Source: Orcinus orca (lineage: Eukaryota; Chordata; Mammalia; Artiodactyla; Delphinidae). Taken from it: a stretch of DNA of 64,000 bases. Positions 55,065-64,000 of this stretch are shown here, piece after piece. The notes under the pieces are model-generated. The model did not search any database. It saw only the letters and a program-made list of their open reading frames with translations, and was not told the DNA's origin. Both the position numbers and the translations under genes were made by a program. The DNA lies in the NCBI RefSeq assembly GCF_937001465.1, contig NC_064578.1, forward strand, positions 42,180,006 to 42,244,005, given 5' to 3'. Numbering within the stretch: position 1 is the first letter of the stretch; each line of letters opens with the position of its first letter.

Positions 55065-55672
55065 AACAGGAGACAGTGTGTCAACTTGACCGGGCCATGG
55101 AATGCCCAGATATTTGGTCAAACATTATCCTGGGTGTGTCTGTGAGGGTGTTTCTGGATGAAGTTAACACTTGAACTGCTAGACTGAGTAAAGCAGGTGG
55201 CCCTCCGCAGTGTGGGCAGCCCTCATCCAGTCTGTTGAAGGTCTGAATGGAACAAAAAGGCGGACCTTCCTGAGAGTGAGAGAGAATTCCTCCTGCCTGT
55301 TTGAGTTGGGAACACCAGGTTTTTCCTGCCTTTTCTTAAATTGAAACATCAGCTCTTCCTGGGTCTTGAGGCTGCTGGTCTTCAGTGGTCTTCTACCCCA
55401 GTGGCTGTCCTGGGCTGCAGCTGGCTGACTGCAGATCTTGGGGCTGTCAGCCTCCATAATCACATGAGCCAGTTCATCATAAAATACGTCTCTCTCTCTC
55501 TCTCCCTATTTACTTATTTTTGTTACATTTAACAAATATATAGAGACATTATATATATATGTACATATGAGAGAGTTACTGTGATGAATGTTTAATATAT
55601 TTAGATGAAACATAATGAATATACAGCTCATTTGTTCTGTTTCTCTGGAAAACCCTAATACAGGCAACCGTC
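55065..55672 (+). mobile_element. Mammalian interspersed LTR-like repeat
   Basis: The series 'GTCAACTTGACCGGGCCATG', 'TATTTGGTCAAACATTATCC', 'GTGAGGGTGTTTCTGGATGA', 'GACTGAGTAAAGCAGGTGGC', 'CAGCCTCCATAATCACATGA' and 'TTCTCTGGAAAACCCTAATA' belongs to a high-copy mammalian repeat that I believe is ERVL/MLT-like, though I cannot fix the name. A CT and AT microsatellite stretch lies at 55,487-55,560. Confidence 0.65.
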
Positions 55673-55985
55673 AACCACCGCGAGATGGGCGCTAGTTGAT
55701 AGGTGCCCCAGCTTCCTGTCCTTCTGAGGGACGATTCAGAGGAGTATTCTACATGGTTCCTCTGCCCACTGCAGTCACCAGCTCACTCACGCACCTTCAC
55801 GGGAGTCTCCTCCTTCCCTGTGCCCTCCCTCTGCTTCCTGGGCCTGCTCCTGTACCTCTAGCTGAGTCTCAGGCTTGATTTCAGCAGGACTCAGCCGGGG
55901 GACCTCCTAGATGCCTCCCATCCCCACAGCAAACACATCCACTCAGTCTCCAGACTGGTAGGCTCTACCCCTAAGGCCCTCTGAC
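55673..55985. other. Unique sequence, nothing identified
   Basis: CT-rich DNA, possibly with L2-type traces, not assigned. Confidence 0.35.
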
Positions 55986-55987
55986 AC

Positions 55988-56528
55988 TGTCTGTATTAGT
56001 TTCCTGTGACCACTGTAACAAGTCACCACAAATCTTGGGCACGGGGTCTGGGGGTGGGGGGGAGGAGGTTAAAAAGAACAGAAATATATTCTCTCACGGT
56101 TCTGGAGTGGAAGTTAAAAATCAGTATCCCTGGGCTGAAGCCAAGGTGTCAGCAGGGGCACACTCCTTCCCAAGGCTCCAGGAAAGAATCTGGTCCGTGC
56201 CTCTTCTTGTGGCTGCTGGCATTCCTTAGCTTGCGGCCACATCCCTCCTGCCCTTGCTTCTACGGTCCCATTGCCTCCTTTTCTACCTGTGTCAAATCTC
56301 TCCCTGCCTCCTTCTTATAAGTAGACATGTAACTGGCATTTGCGGCCCACCTGGATAATCCAGGATAACCTCCCATCTCAAAATCCTTAATTTAATCAGG
56401 CCTGCAAAGTGTCTCTTTCTCTCTCTCCTATATAAGGTAATGTTCACAGGTTCCAGGGATTAGAATCTGATATCTTTGGTGGGGGGGCATTTTTCACCCT
56501 CCACAAGTTTCCCCCATCATTCTTCCCA
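55988..56528 (-). mobile_element. MaLR LTR (MLT1-type), reverse
   Basis: Reverse MLT1 landmarks: 'TGTATTAGTTTCCTGTGACC', 'AGAAATATATTCTCTCACGG', 'TTCTGGAGTGGAAGTTAAAA' and a GGGGGGGCATTTTTCACCCT end. Confidence 0.78.
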
Positions 56529-57177
56529 TGAACTATTATGAACAGCCTCCTGTCCAGCCCCACCAAATCCATTCTCCAGGCTATAATCAGAGACACTTTT
56601 CTAAAGGCAAACCTGCTCAGGTAGCTCCACACTCACAGCCCTGGAAGGCTTTCTGTTGCCTGCAGGACAGGGTGCCCATTGTGGAGCCAAGGCCCCACCC
56701 ACCTCTGCACTGCCCCTTGCAGCTCCAGGCTCAGACACCTTGGGGACCAGGACTGCTGTCAGGAGGGAATGCGGATGCCAGGATTTTTAGAAAACCCAAA
56801 AATCCAGGTTTGGCTCGGTTTGGTTTTGAATGTGAAACCGCTCAGTGTTTAAATGTTGGCAGCTAATTTAAAAAGAAAATGTAACACATCGCAGGCCACC
56901 CAAAGCAGTCTTCAAGCCGTCCCCTTTCAACCTCTGCCCAGCAGCTGCAGGACGTGCTCCTTTCTGGCCTCAGGCGTCTCCTGATCTCCCCGCTCTGCTG
57001 GAAGCACTCCCCTGACCACCCCAATACACTCCTTGTCTGACTATCCCCTGCTCTCCTTCTGGTGGACTAACTCCTGTCATAGCTCACAATCCTCCTCCAG
57101 GGGTGGTGCCCGCCCATGGGACTCTGTCTCCCACCAGACTATGAGCACCTCAAAGACAAGAGCAAATCCTCCCCTTT

Positions 57178-57882
57178 CTTTTCTTTTCTTTTTTTTAAAT
57201 ACCATTTTAGTTTCTTATTAATTTATTTTTGGCTGCATTGGGTCTTCATTGCTGTGTGCAGGCTTTCTCTAGTTGCAGCGAGCAGGGGCTACTCTTCTGC
57301 TGCGGTGCGCAGGCTTCTCATTGCAGTGGCTTCTTCTGTTGTGGAGCACGGGCTCTAGGCACACGGGCTTCAGTAGTTGTGGCACGTGGCTCAGTAGTTG
57401 TGGCGCATGGGCTCAGTTGCTCCGCGGCATGTGGGATCTTCCCGGACCGGGGCTCAAACCCCTGTCCCCTGCATTGGCAGGTGGATTCTTAACCACTGCA
57501 CTACCAGGGAAGCCCAGTCTTTTTAAAAAAATATTTATTTACTTATTTATTATTTATTTTTGGGTGCATAGGGTCTTCGTTGCTGTGCACAGGCTTTCTC
57601 TAGTTGCGTTGAGCAGGGCCTACTCTTCATTGTGGTGCGTGGGCTTCTCACTGCGGTGGCTTCTCTTGTTGCGGAGCACGGGCTCTAGGCACGTGGGCTT
57701 CCGTAGTTGTGGCACCCGGGCTCAGTAGCTGTGGCTCACGGGCTCTAGAGCGCAGGCTCGGTAGTTGTGGCGCACAGGCTTTGTTGCTCCGTGGCATGTG
57801 GGATCTTCCTAGACCAGGGCTCGAACCCGTGTCCCCTGCATTGGCAGGCGGATTCTTAACCACTGCGCCACCAGGGAAGCCC
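57178..57882 (-). mobile_element. CHR-2 SINE carrying a second CHR-2 in its tail
   Basis: Two reverse CHR-2 copies lie side by side: a left body ending at 57,515 and a right body from about 57,530 to 57,882. One target-site duplication, AATCCTCCCCTTT at 57,165-57,177 and 57,883-57,895, encloses both. So the right copy inserted first, and the left copy then entered its A-rich tail. Confidence 0.9.
57198..57515 (-). mobile_element. Inner CHR-2 SINE (inserted in the tail of the outer copy)
   Basis: It has its own head (GGGCTTCCCTGGTAGTGCAG on the minus strand) at 57,515 and an AT-rich tail near 57,200. T/A-rich flanks make its own target-site duplication hard to define. Confidence 0.88.
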
Positions 57883-57945
57883 AATCCTCCCCTTTTTGTT
57901 AGAGAACCTCCCAAATAGGGAGTGCTCAGCAGATAGTTGTAGAAT

Positions 57946-59020
57946 TATGAATATGTCCTCACGTTTAAGAAAGCATCAAACATTTTATTTTCAGAGCAGA
58001 GCCACAGATTCACCAAATTTGGAAATATAAATATGGGTTAAAGTTGTTTCAAAATGAGTCTTTCCGTTCAGAAATCAAGATTGTTTGGTCTATCGCAGCA
58101 AAGGGCAGACAGGAAAAAACAGATGCTGCCTGCATTTCATGGGCAGATTCACTAGTCACTGATTTGTACAAGTTTGCTGCAAGCACTTAGCAGCCTTCTG
58201 TAGCTGGGACACCTGCATCCATCTGCACACATGCGCATGCCCCTATATCCCAGCTCATCAATACTGCTGTGCTAAGGTTAATCATTCTTATGAGTGTGAA
58301 TGACACTCACTTATCTGCTTTGTGTACACCAACTTGACCTCACCTGCCGTTGTATCATCCCAAACCCTCTACTAGGAAGGAGGTGGGTGTCACCACTTCA
58401 GATAAATCGTGCTAGGAGTTTATACTCATATCATTACTGCAAAAGAACACCACAGAGTTTCGAATTCTTCCTTCACCCCAAAAAGTCCATTAAAAGAGTT
58501 AATTTTACAATAGCCAATACAAAGTAAGAAGGCTGAATTTTGGAAGTCGAAAATCAACTAGAGCGTTGTAAAGGTGGATATTGGGAGGGCAGGGGGTATA
58601 TATTTGGCCTAAACGAGCTGGATCAGTCACTCCGAAACAGTTCAGCACCTTTGCACTTTCCAAATTATCTACCATCAACACACATTACCTTTAGAATCAA
58701 GCAAAGGATGAAATTTTTAAATGTGTGGAGAAACTACTAATCACTTAGCAGAGGCTTCCCAAGAATCCATGGTGCTGCTGGACTTGGTACCACTGGGGCA
58801 ACAGGAGGTGGGCAAGACTTTGCCCTCCTGGGACACGTCACAGACTTAGGAAGCTAGCACACCAACATGTGGCGCTCAGCCCGGAGGAGGAGGGAGGGCG
58901 GCAGGGTGGTTGGTGGGCAAGCAGCAGGGTGAGGCCCATGGTGTGAGGGGGGTCCAAGAGGTCTCATGTCCCAGGAGAAACCTTATGGGGCTTTCAGATG
59001 CTATTTTAATACTACTTTCA
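57946..59020. other. Unique sequence, nothing identified
   Basis: No repeat or gene is recognised. Confidence 0.4.
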
Positions 59021-59025
59021 TTTCA

Positions 59026-59056
59026 CTGTGTGTGTATGTGTGTGTGTGTGTGTGTG
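59026..59056. repeat. (TG)n microsatellite
   Basis: A TG run with one TA interruption. It lies inside the 178-residue frame 58,910-59,446 and makes its Cys-Val run. Confidence 0.93.
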
Positions 59057-59199
59057 TTTCTACCTCTTCATTGTCTTGTAACTCATGTTACTGAAGCCAA
59101 CGACTTGCTAAAGGAACAAAGTCTGGTGTTGTACAACTGGGTGCGGGAGGGGCTGGCAAAAGCTTCCTTTATAAGTTTAAATCTGATCCTGTTTCCCTC

Positions 59200-59615
59200 C
59201 GATCCTCTTCCCCCTGCGACCCTACTGCAAACCCTCCAGGCTCATTCCCTGAGTTGGAACGTGAATGAATTCTTGCAGCTCCTGAACCCACAGTGCATGT
59301 TCACAGCTCCTTGCTCTGCACGTACTGTCCCTTGTTTAGAAAATCCTTCCTCACCATTTCAGTCTAATAAATTCTATTCATCCTGTAAAACTCAGTGCCA
59401 GTGTTACCTCTCCCGTGACACCTCCCTCTCCTGGCTGCTGCTTTGATACTTAACAGTGCGTCCTCTACATCTCTGTAAACACGCATCACTTCTGCCATCT
59501 CTTGTGAGCTTCTTAAAGGCATGAGATGGTGTCTTTTTCATCTTTGTATCCCTGGCTATTTGCTCTAACCCCGGCAAAGGGCAGGTGCTCAAATCCCACT
59601 TGAGGAGCTGATCTA
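59200..59615 (+). repeat. L2 LINE 3' end
   Basis: 'TATTCATCCTGTAAAACTCA', 'CTCTTGTGAGCTTCTTAAAG', 'TTTTTCATCTTTGTATCCCT' and 'AAAGGGCAGGTGCTCAAATC' follow the forward L2 3' region. Confidence 0.75.
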
Positions 59616-60055
59616 GGTGTCTGGGAAGTGCTGTGTGAGGGCCCATGCTGCAATCTGGATCCTTGGTAAAATTCTCAAGGTCAAACTGGTGGAGGCTCTT
59701 GCAGAAGTAGCTTCTTTTGCCCAGGAGATTCCTGGCAGGTCAGTATCCACCCTCACCACGCCCTCTACTCCCTATGTTTGATGGATCCTGCACCCAGGGC
59801 TGGAGCTGTGCAGAGGGCAGATGTGCCGAAGAGGCCAAGTGCACTTTTGCATCCTCCTGTGGAGTCCTACAGACCCACACGGGCTATTCCTGAGCCCAAA
59901 CCCAGGTCTGGGGTGGCCACATACTGACCCCTCTGCCCCCTAGTCCCCGCCCGAGCTGGAGGCTGTAGCAGAGCCAACAGCAATGCTGTGCACCCAAGGT
60001 AGAATCCAGGGTAGAATGTTGGCCCTGGGGACCTGATTGGTGCCTCCCTCCCCTG
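59616..60055. other. Unique sequence, nothing identified
   Basis: No repeat or gene is recognised. Confidence 0.4.
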
Positions 60056-60059
60056 CAGC

Positions 60060-60410
60060 CCTCTGTCGTCTGACTCACTCATCCTCCAGCCTTCCCGCCA
60101 CTCACACCCCTGCAACAGGCCAGGCATTTCCACACCTTTGCATGCACTGTGCTCCCTGCCTGCAAGCCTTCCTCCACCTGGCCAGCTCTGCTCAGTCCCC
60201 AGCAGCCCTCACAGACGTCCCTCCTCTGTGACCTCAGTCCCAACTCCCCTCCCCTGTGCAGGCTCTCCAGTGCCCACCACTCGGTGGTAATGATTTGCTT
60301 CTTCTCCGATTCTTTCTTCCACCCTCACGTGGTGTCCTGAGGACAGGGGTGACCTCAGGACTGGGGCAGTGTTTTGTATGCAGCAAGTGCTCAATGTGTG
60401 CTTGTGGGCC
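60060..60410 (+). repeat. L2 LINE 3' end
   Basis: 'CATTTCCACACCTTTGCATG', 'CAGACGTCCCTCCTCTGTGA' and 'GCAGCAAGTGCTCAATGTGT' follow L2 3' order with divergence. Confidence 0.6.
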
Positions 60411-60599
60411 CAAAATCAGATATTGAGAATGGTGGGGAAAGCATCTAGAAAACAGTTACTCCAGTCTACGCCTTTCCCAGGAAGAGCAGGTATAAAATTC
60501 TTTCCTTTTTCTAAAGAAATATTTGCAAATCTTTTGCCAGAATCTCTGCAAGTGAGATGCTATGGATGAGGAGAAAGGTGAACCTCTTTAAGATATTAA

Positions 60600-60931
60600 T
60601 TAACAGGGACTTCCCTGGTGGTGCAGTGGTTAAGAATCCGCCTGCCAATGCAGGGGACAAGGGTTCGAGCCCTGGTCCGCAAAGATCCCACATGCCGCAC
60701 AGCAACTAAGCCCGTACACAACAACTACTGAGCCTGAGCTCTAGAGCCCACGAGACACAACTACTGAGCCCACGTGCCAGAGCTACTGAAGCCCGCGCAC
60801 CTAGAGCCTGTGCTCTGCAGCAAGAGAAGCCACCACAATGAGAAGCCCGTGCACCACAGCGAAGAGTAGCCCCCGCTCGCGGCAACTAGAGAAAGCCCAC
60901 GTGTAGCAATGAAGACCCAACACAGCCAATA
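60600..60931 (+). mobile_element. CHR-2 SINE with about 10-bp TSD
   Basis: A full-length CHR-2 with head and body but almost no A/T tail. AAGATATTAA occurs at 60,590-60,599 and 60,932-60,941. Confidence 0.93.
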
Positions 60932-60941
60932 AAGATATTAA

Positions 60942-61840
60942 CCACACAGACTGATAATGTGGCTAATGAACAGGCTTCTCAGCAGAGACAACCAGACTTG
61001 GTGGGGCTGAGCCCCATCCCTCTCTTTTTTTCATGGGAAAGCTACACCTTTACTACCCTCCTTTCAACCAATGAGAGTTCACTGCCTTTTTCTATTCTCC
61101 TTTAGCCATAATGCTTCAGTTTAACCAAGCAGTCGGAGAGAAGGCCACTGAAACTAATTTCCGAAGTGTTGTGCAGGTTGGAAAAGGAGGCAACATGGTG
61201 CTTAAAGGCACTACTGCTTCTGTGATGGCGTCCAAGCCAAACTATTAAATTTTTTTTTAAAGACACACAATACATCTAAAATCTCAATTCCAAGAAGTGG
61301 GGGTCTCTATTACAAAAGAACGTCTCCATCAAAATGACCTGCTGTGCCCTGTTTCTTCCTAAGCAGACGGGGGCCCGGGGGCGGCCGGGGAGAAAAAGTT
61401 GGTCAAACCCCCTCCTCAGAGGCCTGGGTTTCAGAGGCTTCCCTTCCTCTGACCAAGAGAACAACAAACCACCAGTCCAGACTCCGACAGCTCAAAAGAA
61501 GCAACTGTGTTTCTCACTCAACACCCTCCTTTACCAGATGAAGGACACCGATTCATGGAGAGGAGACATATATTTCAGGCCATTTTTCATACACCGACAA
61601 GAAGTGAATTAGGAAATCATGTAAGTACAATACATGAGTCATCCCTTCCTATTGATCACATGTAATTTACATCTTACAGAGAAGTGAATTCTTGCATTCT
61701 CACTCCACAAGGAAAATCTCAATGATTTATTCATTTCAAATGAAAAATAGAAGGTAGATGAGAAGAATGACTTCACAGACGCATCGTTCTCGGGGCACTG
61801 GTGCGAGGCTCTCTCGCACACTGCCCGAAGGGCTCCGTGT
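60942..61840. other. Unique sequence with a small GC-rich patch
   Basis: No gene or repeat is recognised. A short G/C patch, GGGGGCCCGGGGGCGGCCGG, lies at about 61,369-61,388. Confidence 0.4.
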
Positions 61841-61844
61841 GCAA

Positions 61845-62250
61845 GTCCCTCTAATTAACAAGGTGAATCAGGCAGCAGCTCTCTAATTAGTGAGCATGGC
61901 AAGCCAGTGGAAACAGGCAGGCAGACTGGTACACATAGCTGGCCAACAAAGGCACAGCACATTTCAAGTGAAAAATGCAGATTTCTTCTAAATAACTATT
62001 AAAAGTAAGACGGTTGGGGGGAAAAGAACACCTAATTTTAATTCGCATGTTTCATGTGTAATGCTCATTCATTCTCAGGGATAACCAGCTCCTTTGGTAA
62101 GACAGGGTTTGTGTCAGCCCTTTGTACAACCTTTCCAGGCAAAGCGTCACGAAAAACATGGGCATTTTTGCTTGAAATAAGAATCAACATCTTAGTTTGG
62201 GATATATGATCCATTTGTGTGTTTTAGGCTAGTAAGCAATACCTGCTATT
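61845..62250. promoter_or_regulatory. Candidate conserved non-coding element with paired TAATTA sites
   Basis: Two identical CTCTAATTA words carry TAATTA cores at 61,852-61,857 and 61,884-61,889, 32 bp apart start to start, about three helical turns. Further AT-rich homeodomain-like words lie near 62,032-62,044. Repeat-free DNA. The role is inferred. Confidence 0.33.
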
Positions 62251-62865
62251 TATCTTTATTTCTTGTTCTTCCAAAACTCAGAGATGTCTGATGGGAAACA
62301 CTCTCCAGAGATTTGCTCAGTGCTGTTCAGTCCCTCGGGACACATTGCAAGGAGCCCCCATAGGACAGAAACGGCTAGCACCTGCACTCTCTAAAGAGGG
62401 GCAGAGCCCCTGCAGGGCCACACCTGGTGACCAGCTTGGCCTCAAGGGGAGTCTGGACTGCCACTGGACACAGGTTTGGCACCCTGGCCATTTGCCCTGG
62501 TTTTACCTGTCTTTGCTCATCTGCCATCTTTAATGCCTTTCAAGATAGCACCTACCTTTGCCAGGCAAGCTCCCCTCTGCAACAGCCGAGCTCTGTGGGT
62601 GCAGCCTGCAGTCACCCACAGCACAGCAGTATGTCAGTGGGGATACCACCATGCAGGTTCACCTCCTCATTGATGCTCCTAAGGACACGACCACACCTTG
62701 CTGCCCGATGGGTTTGACTTCACTGAGGATGGTGAACAACCTCTGAGTCTTTTCTATTCCAGCCACTTGCAGTGTTGCCCAAAAGGTGTTTTCTTTCAGC
62801 ATCAGGGACTAGTTATTAGGTAGCTGCTGAAACAGTCTTGTGAATGGAGAACGTACTGACTCAGA
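62251..62865. other. Unique sequence, nothing identified
   Basis: No repeat or gene is recognised. Short frames overlap on the plus strand. Confidence 0.4.
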
Positions 62866-62869
62866 TTCA

Positions 62870-63055
62870 GATACAACACACATCTACTGAATCTCCGTCC
62901 CGGACACTTTGCCGGGCACTTCCTCTGGAGCAGGAACTGATGTTACCACTGTTTATAGTTTATGGTCAGGAGGGGTAAAGAGTGTGCCCTGGGTCCCTCA
63001 GCTGGAAAATGCTGCTGGAAGCAGACAATGAACTCTGGGTTTATACCCCAACCTG
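62870..63055 (-). repeat. MIR-type SINE fragment
   Basis: 'GACACTTTGCCGGGCACTTC', 'TGCCCTGGGTCCCTCAGCTG' and 'GAACTCTGGGTTTATACCCC' resemble reverse MIR. Confidence 0.5.
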
Positions 63056-63900
63056 CACTCTCCTCTCCTCTCCTCACTAAGACTCACGTGCCCCTGCTCT
63101 GAGCTGCAGGCCAAAAAGTGTCACTTCATAAAACTCACTGTTGTTCCCACAACAGCAAACTCTAAGACCCATAAGCAGTTCAACAGTTGTTTCCAAAGAA
63201 TATTTTCCCTGCCTTTCTGGAGAGAAATAAGAGGGACAGCTTAGAAATGTGGGGATCCTTGTAAGGGCGCCCCTCCCCCCAATTTTACTGTCCCTGGAAC
63301 CTCGTAAAAGTTTATTTCCGGGCAAATGTAAGTGAAAAAGATCTGAAAAGCAGTCACGGAGGAGGGGGGCAGTCAAAAGAAGCTAAAGGAAGCTGGGCCA
63401 ACTGGGAGACTGCACAAGCCCTGTTTCACTGTGGCTTGGAGTTCCCCTTCCACACGTGCCAGGCAGCTCCCAGATTAAATTTTCTTGGGGTTTTCTCTGC
63501 ATCCATGCAAACATCCACCCACATGCTCTCTCTTCCCTCTTCAACTCTTCACTCACGATCAGCTTCATCTATATAGTCTCCATCTTATGCACAAACTCAG
63601 CATTTAAGAGTCTCCAGCGCACACTGGCCCACAGGACAGCGGTGGCCGAGGGGACAGGGAGGGCAAGTGTGTCACTCCCGCCTTCTCCCCATCCTCCCAC
63701 ACGTTCCTCACCAGCTCTGCCTGCAGAAGCCTTTGTAGCCCCTCTCCTGCACCCACTCTTCCACTCATCACCAACTCCCCCTAGAATAACAGCCCCCCTC
63801 CTCCGAATCCTGTAGCGATCTGATGGGGCCCTCTTGAGCCATTACCCTCTGTTTCATACGTACAGTCACCTGGGCAGCAGAACAAAACTGTGCTTTCAGC
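63056..63900. other. Unique sequence, nothing identified
   Basis: No repeat or gene is recognised. A C/T-rich stretch lies at 63,680-63,800. Confidence 0.4.
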
Positions 63901-63904
63901 CAGT

Positions 63905-64000
63905 CAGACCTGGCCTCCAATTCTGCCTCTGCCAATTTCAGGCCATGATACCTTATTTCCATCATTAAGTTTCCGCTTCCTTAGCTGGAAAAAGTGGAAA
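63905..64000 (+). repeat. MIR SINE, cut by the window edge
   Basis: 'TCCAATTCTGCCTCTGCCAA', 'AGGCCATGATACCTTATTTC' and 'CTTCCTTAGCTGGAAAAAGT' follow MIR. The copy continues beyond the window. Confidence 0.65.

Larger units (their letters stand above)
56535..57945 (+). repeat. L2 LINE 3' end, split by two SINEs
   Basis: L2-like sequence 'CCCTGGAAGGCTTTCTGTTG', 'CCTTTCTGGCCTCAGGCGTC' and 'ACCAGACTATGAGCACCTCA' is cut at 57,177. It resumes after 57,895 with 'GGAGTGCTCAGCAGATAGTT'. The stretch 56,720-56,890 does not match well and may be a different insertion. Confidence 0.65.

Noticed and set aside
58910..59446. 178-residue open frame on the plus strand
   Set aside because: It crosses a TG microsatellite and an L2 fragment, which explains both its length and its Cys-Val run. 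No domain is visible.

Overview
This window looks like nuclear DNA of a whale or dolphin. It contains about 20 copies of tRNA-derived CHR-type SINEs: full-length CHR-2 copies of about 320-340 bp, two CHR-1-type copies, and a shorter form of about 210 bp ending in a pure A tail. I know these families from Cetacea and their close relatives. The short form resembles the 'cetacean deletion' CHR subfamilies, some of which are reported mainly from toothed whales. I see no ruminant Bov-A or BovB repeats. The exact species cannot be read from the sequence.

I find no protein-coding gene, rRNA, functional tRNA or CRISPR array that I can support. The open reading frames are short, overlap on both strands, and mostly run through SINEs, LINEs, microsatellites or the CpG island. 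The window reads as an intergenic or deep-intronic segment with one strong gene-start signal: a CpG island at about 33.0-34.3 kb, with 84 CpGs hand-counted in 780 bp at 33,361-34,140. A consensus GTGAGT splice donor reads on the minus strand at 33,334-33,329. If this is a promoter, the first exon could lie in the island and the transcript could run leftwards through the repeat-rich 1-33 kb.

Layout. 1-16 kb: an old ERVL-type LTR, a few L2, MIR and MER5 relics, one 5'-truncated L1 with a perfect target-site duplication (TSD), and long unique AT-rich blocks with no CHR SINE; these blocks are the best candidates for conserved regulatory DNA. 16-25 kb: SINEs, an L1 inserted in an older L1, MIRs and a MaLR LTR. 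25.7-29.4 kb: an old L1-lineage element cut up by LTR and SINE insertions. 29.4-35 kb: mostly unique, with the CpG island. 35-42 kb: mainly old L1M sequence, including two related L1M 3' UTRs in direct orientation, carrying several SINEs. 42-61 kb: unique sequence with L2, MIR, MaLR, SINEs, a perfect 60-bp tandem duplication near 49.0 kb, and a SINE inserted in the tail of another SINE at 57.2-57.9 kb. 61-64 kb: mostly unique, with a second candidate regulatory block at 61.8-62.25 kb carrying paired TAATTA sites.

I did not find a new biological system. The most useful leads are the CpG island with its minus-strand donor, the SINE-free blocks on the left, and the insertion histories datable from TSDs. 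Repeat names come from recognising family sequence by eye, so subfamily names are approximate.
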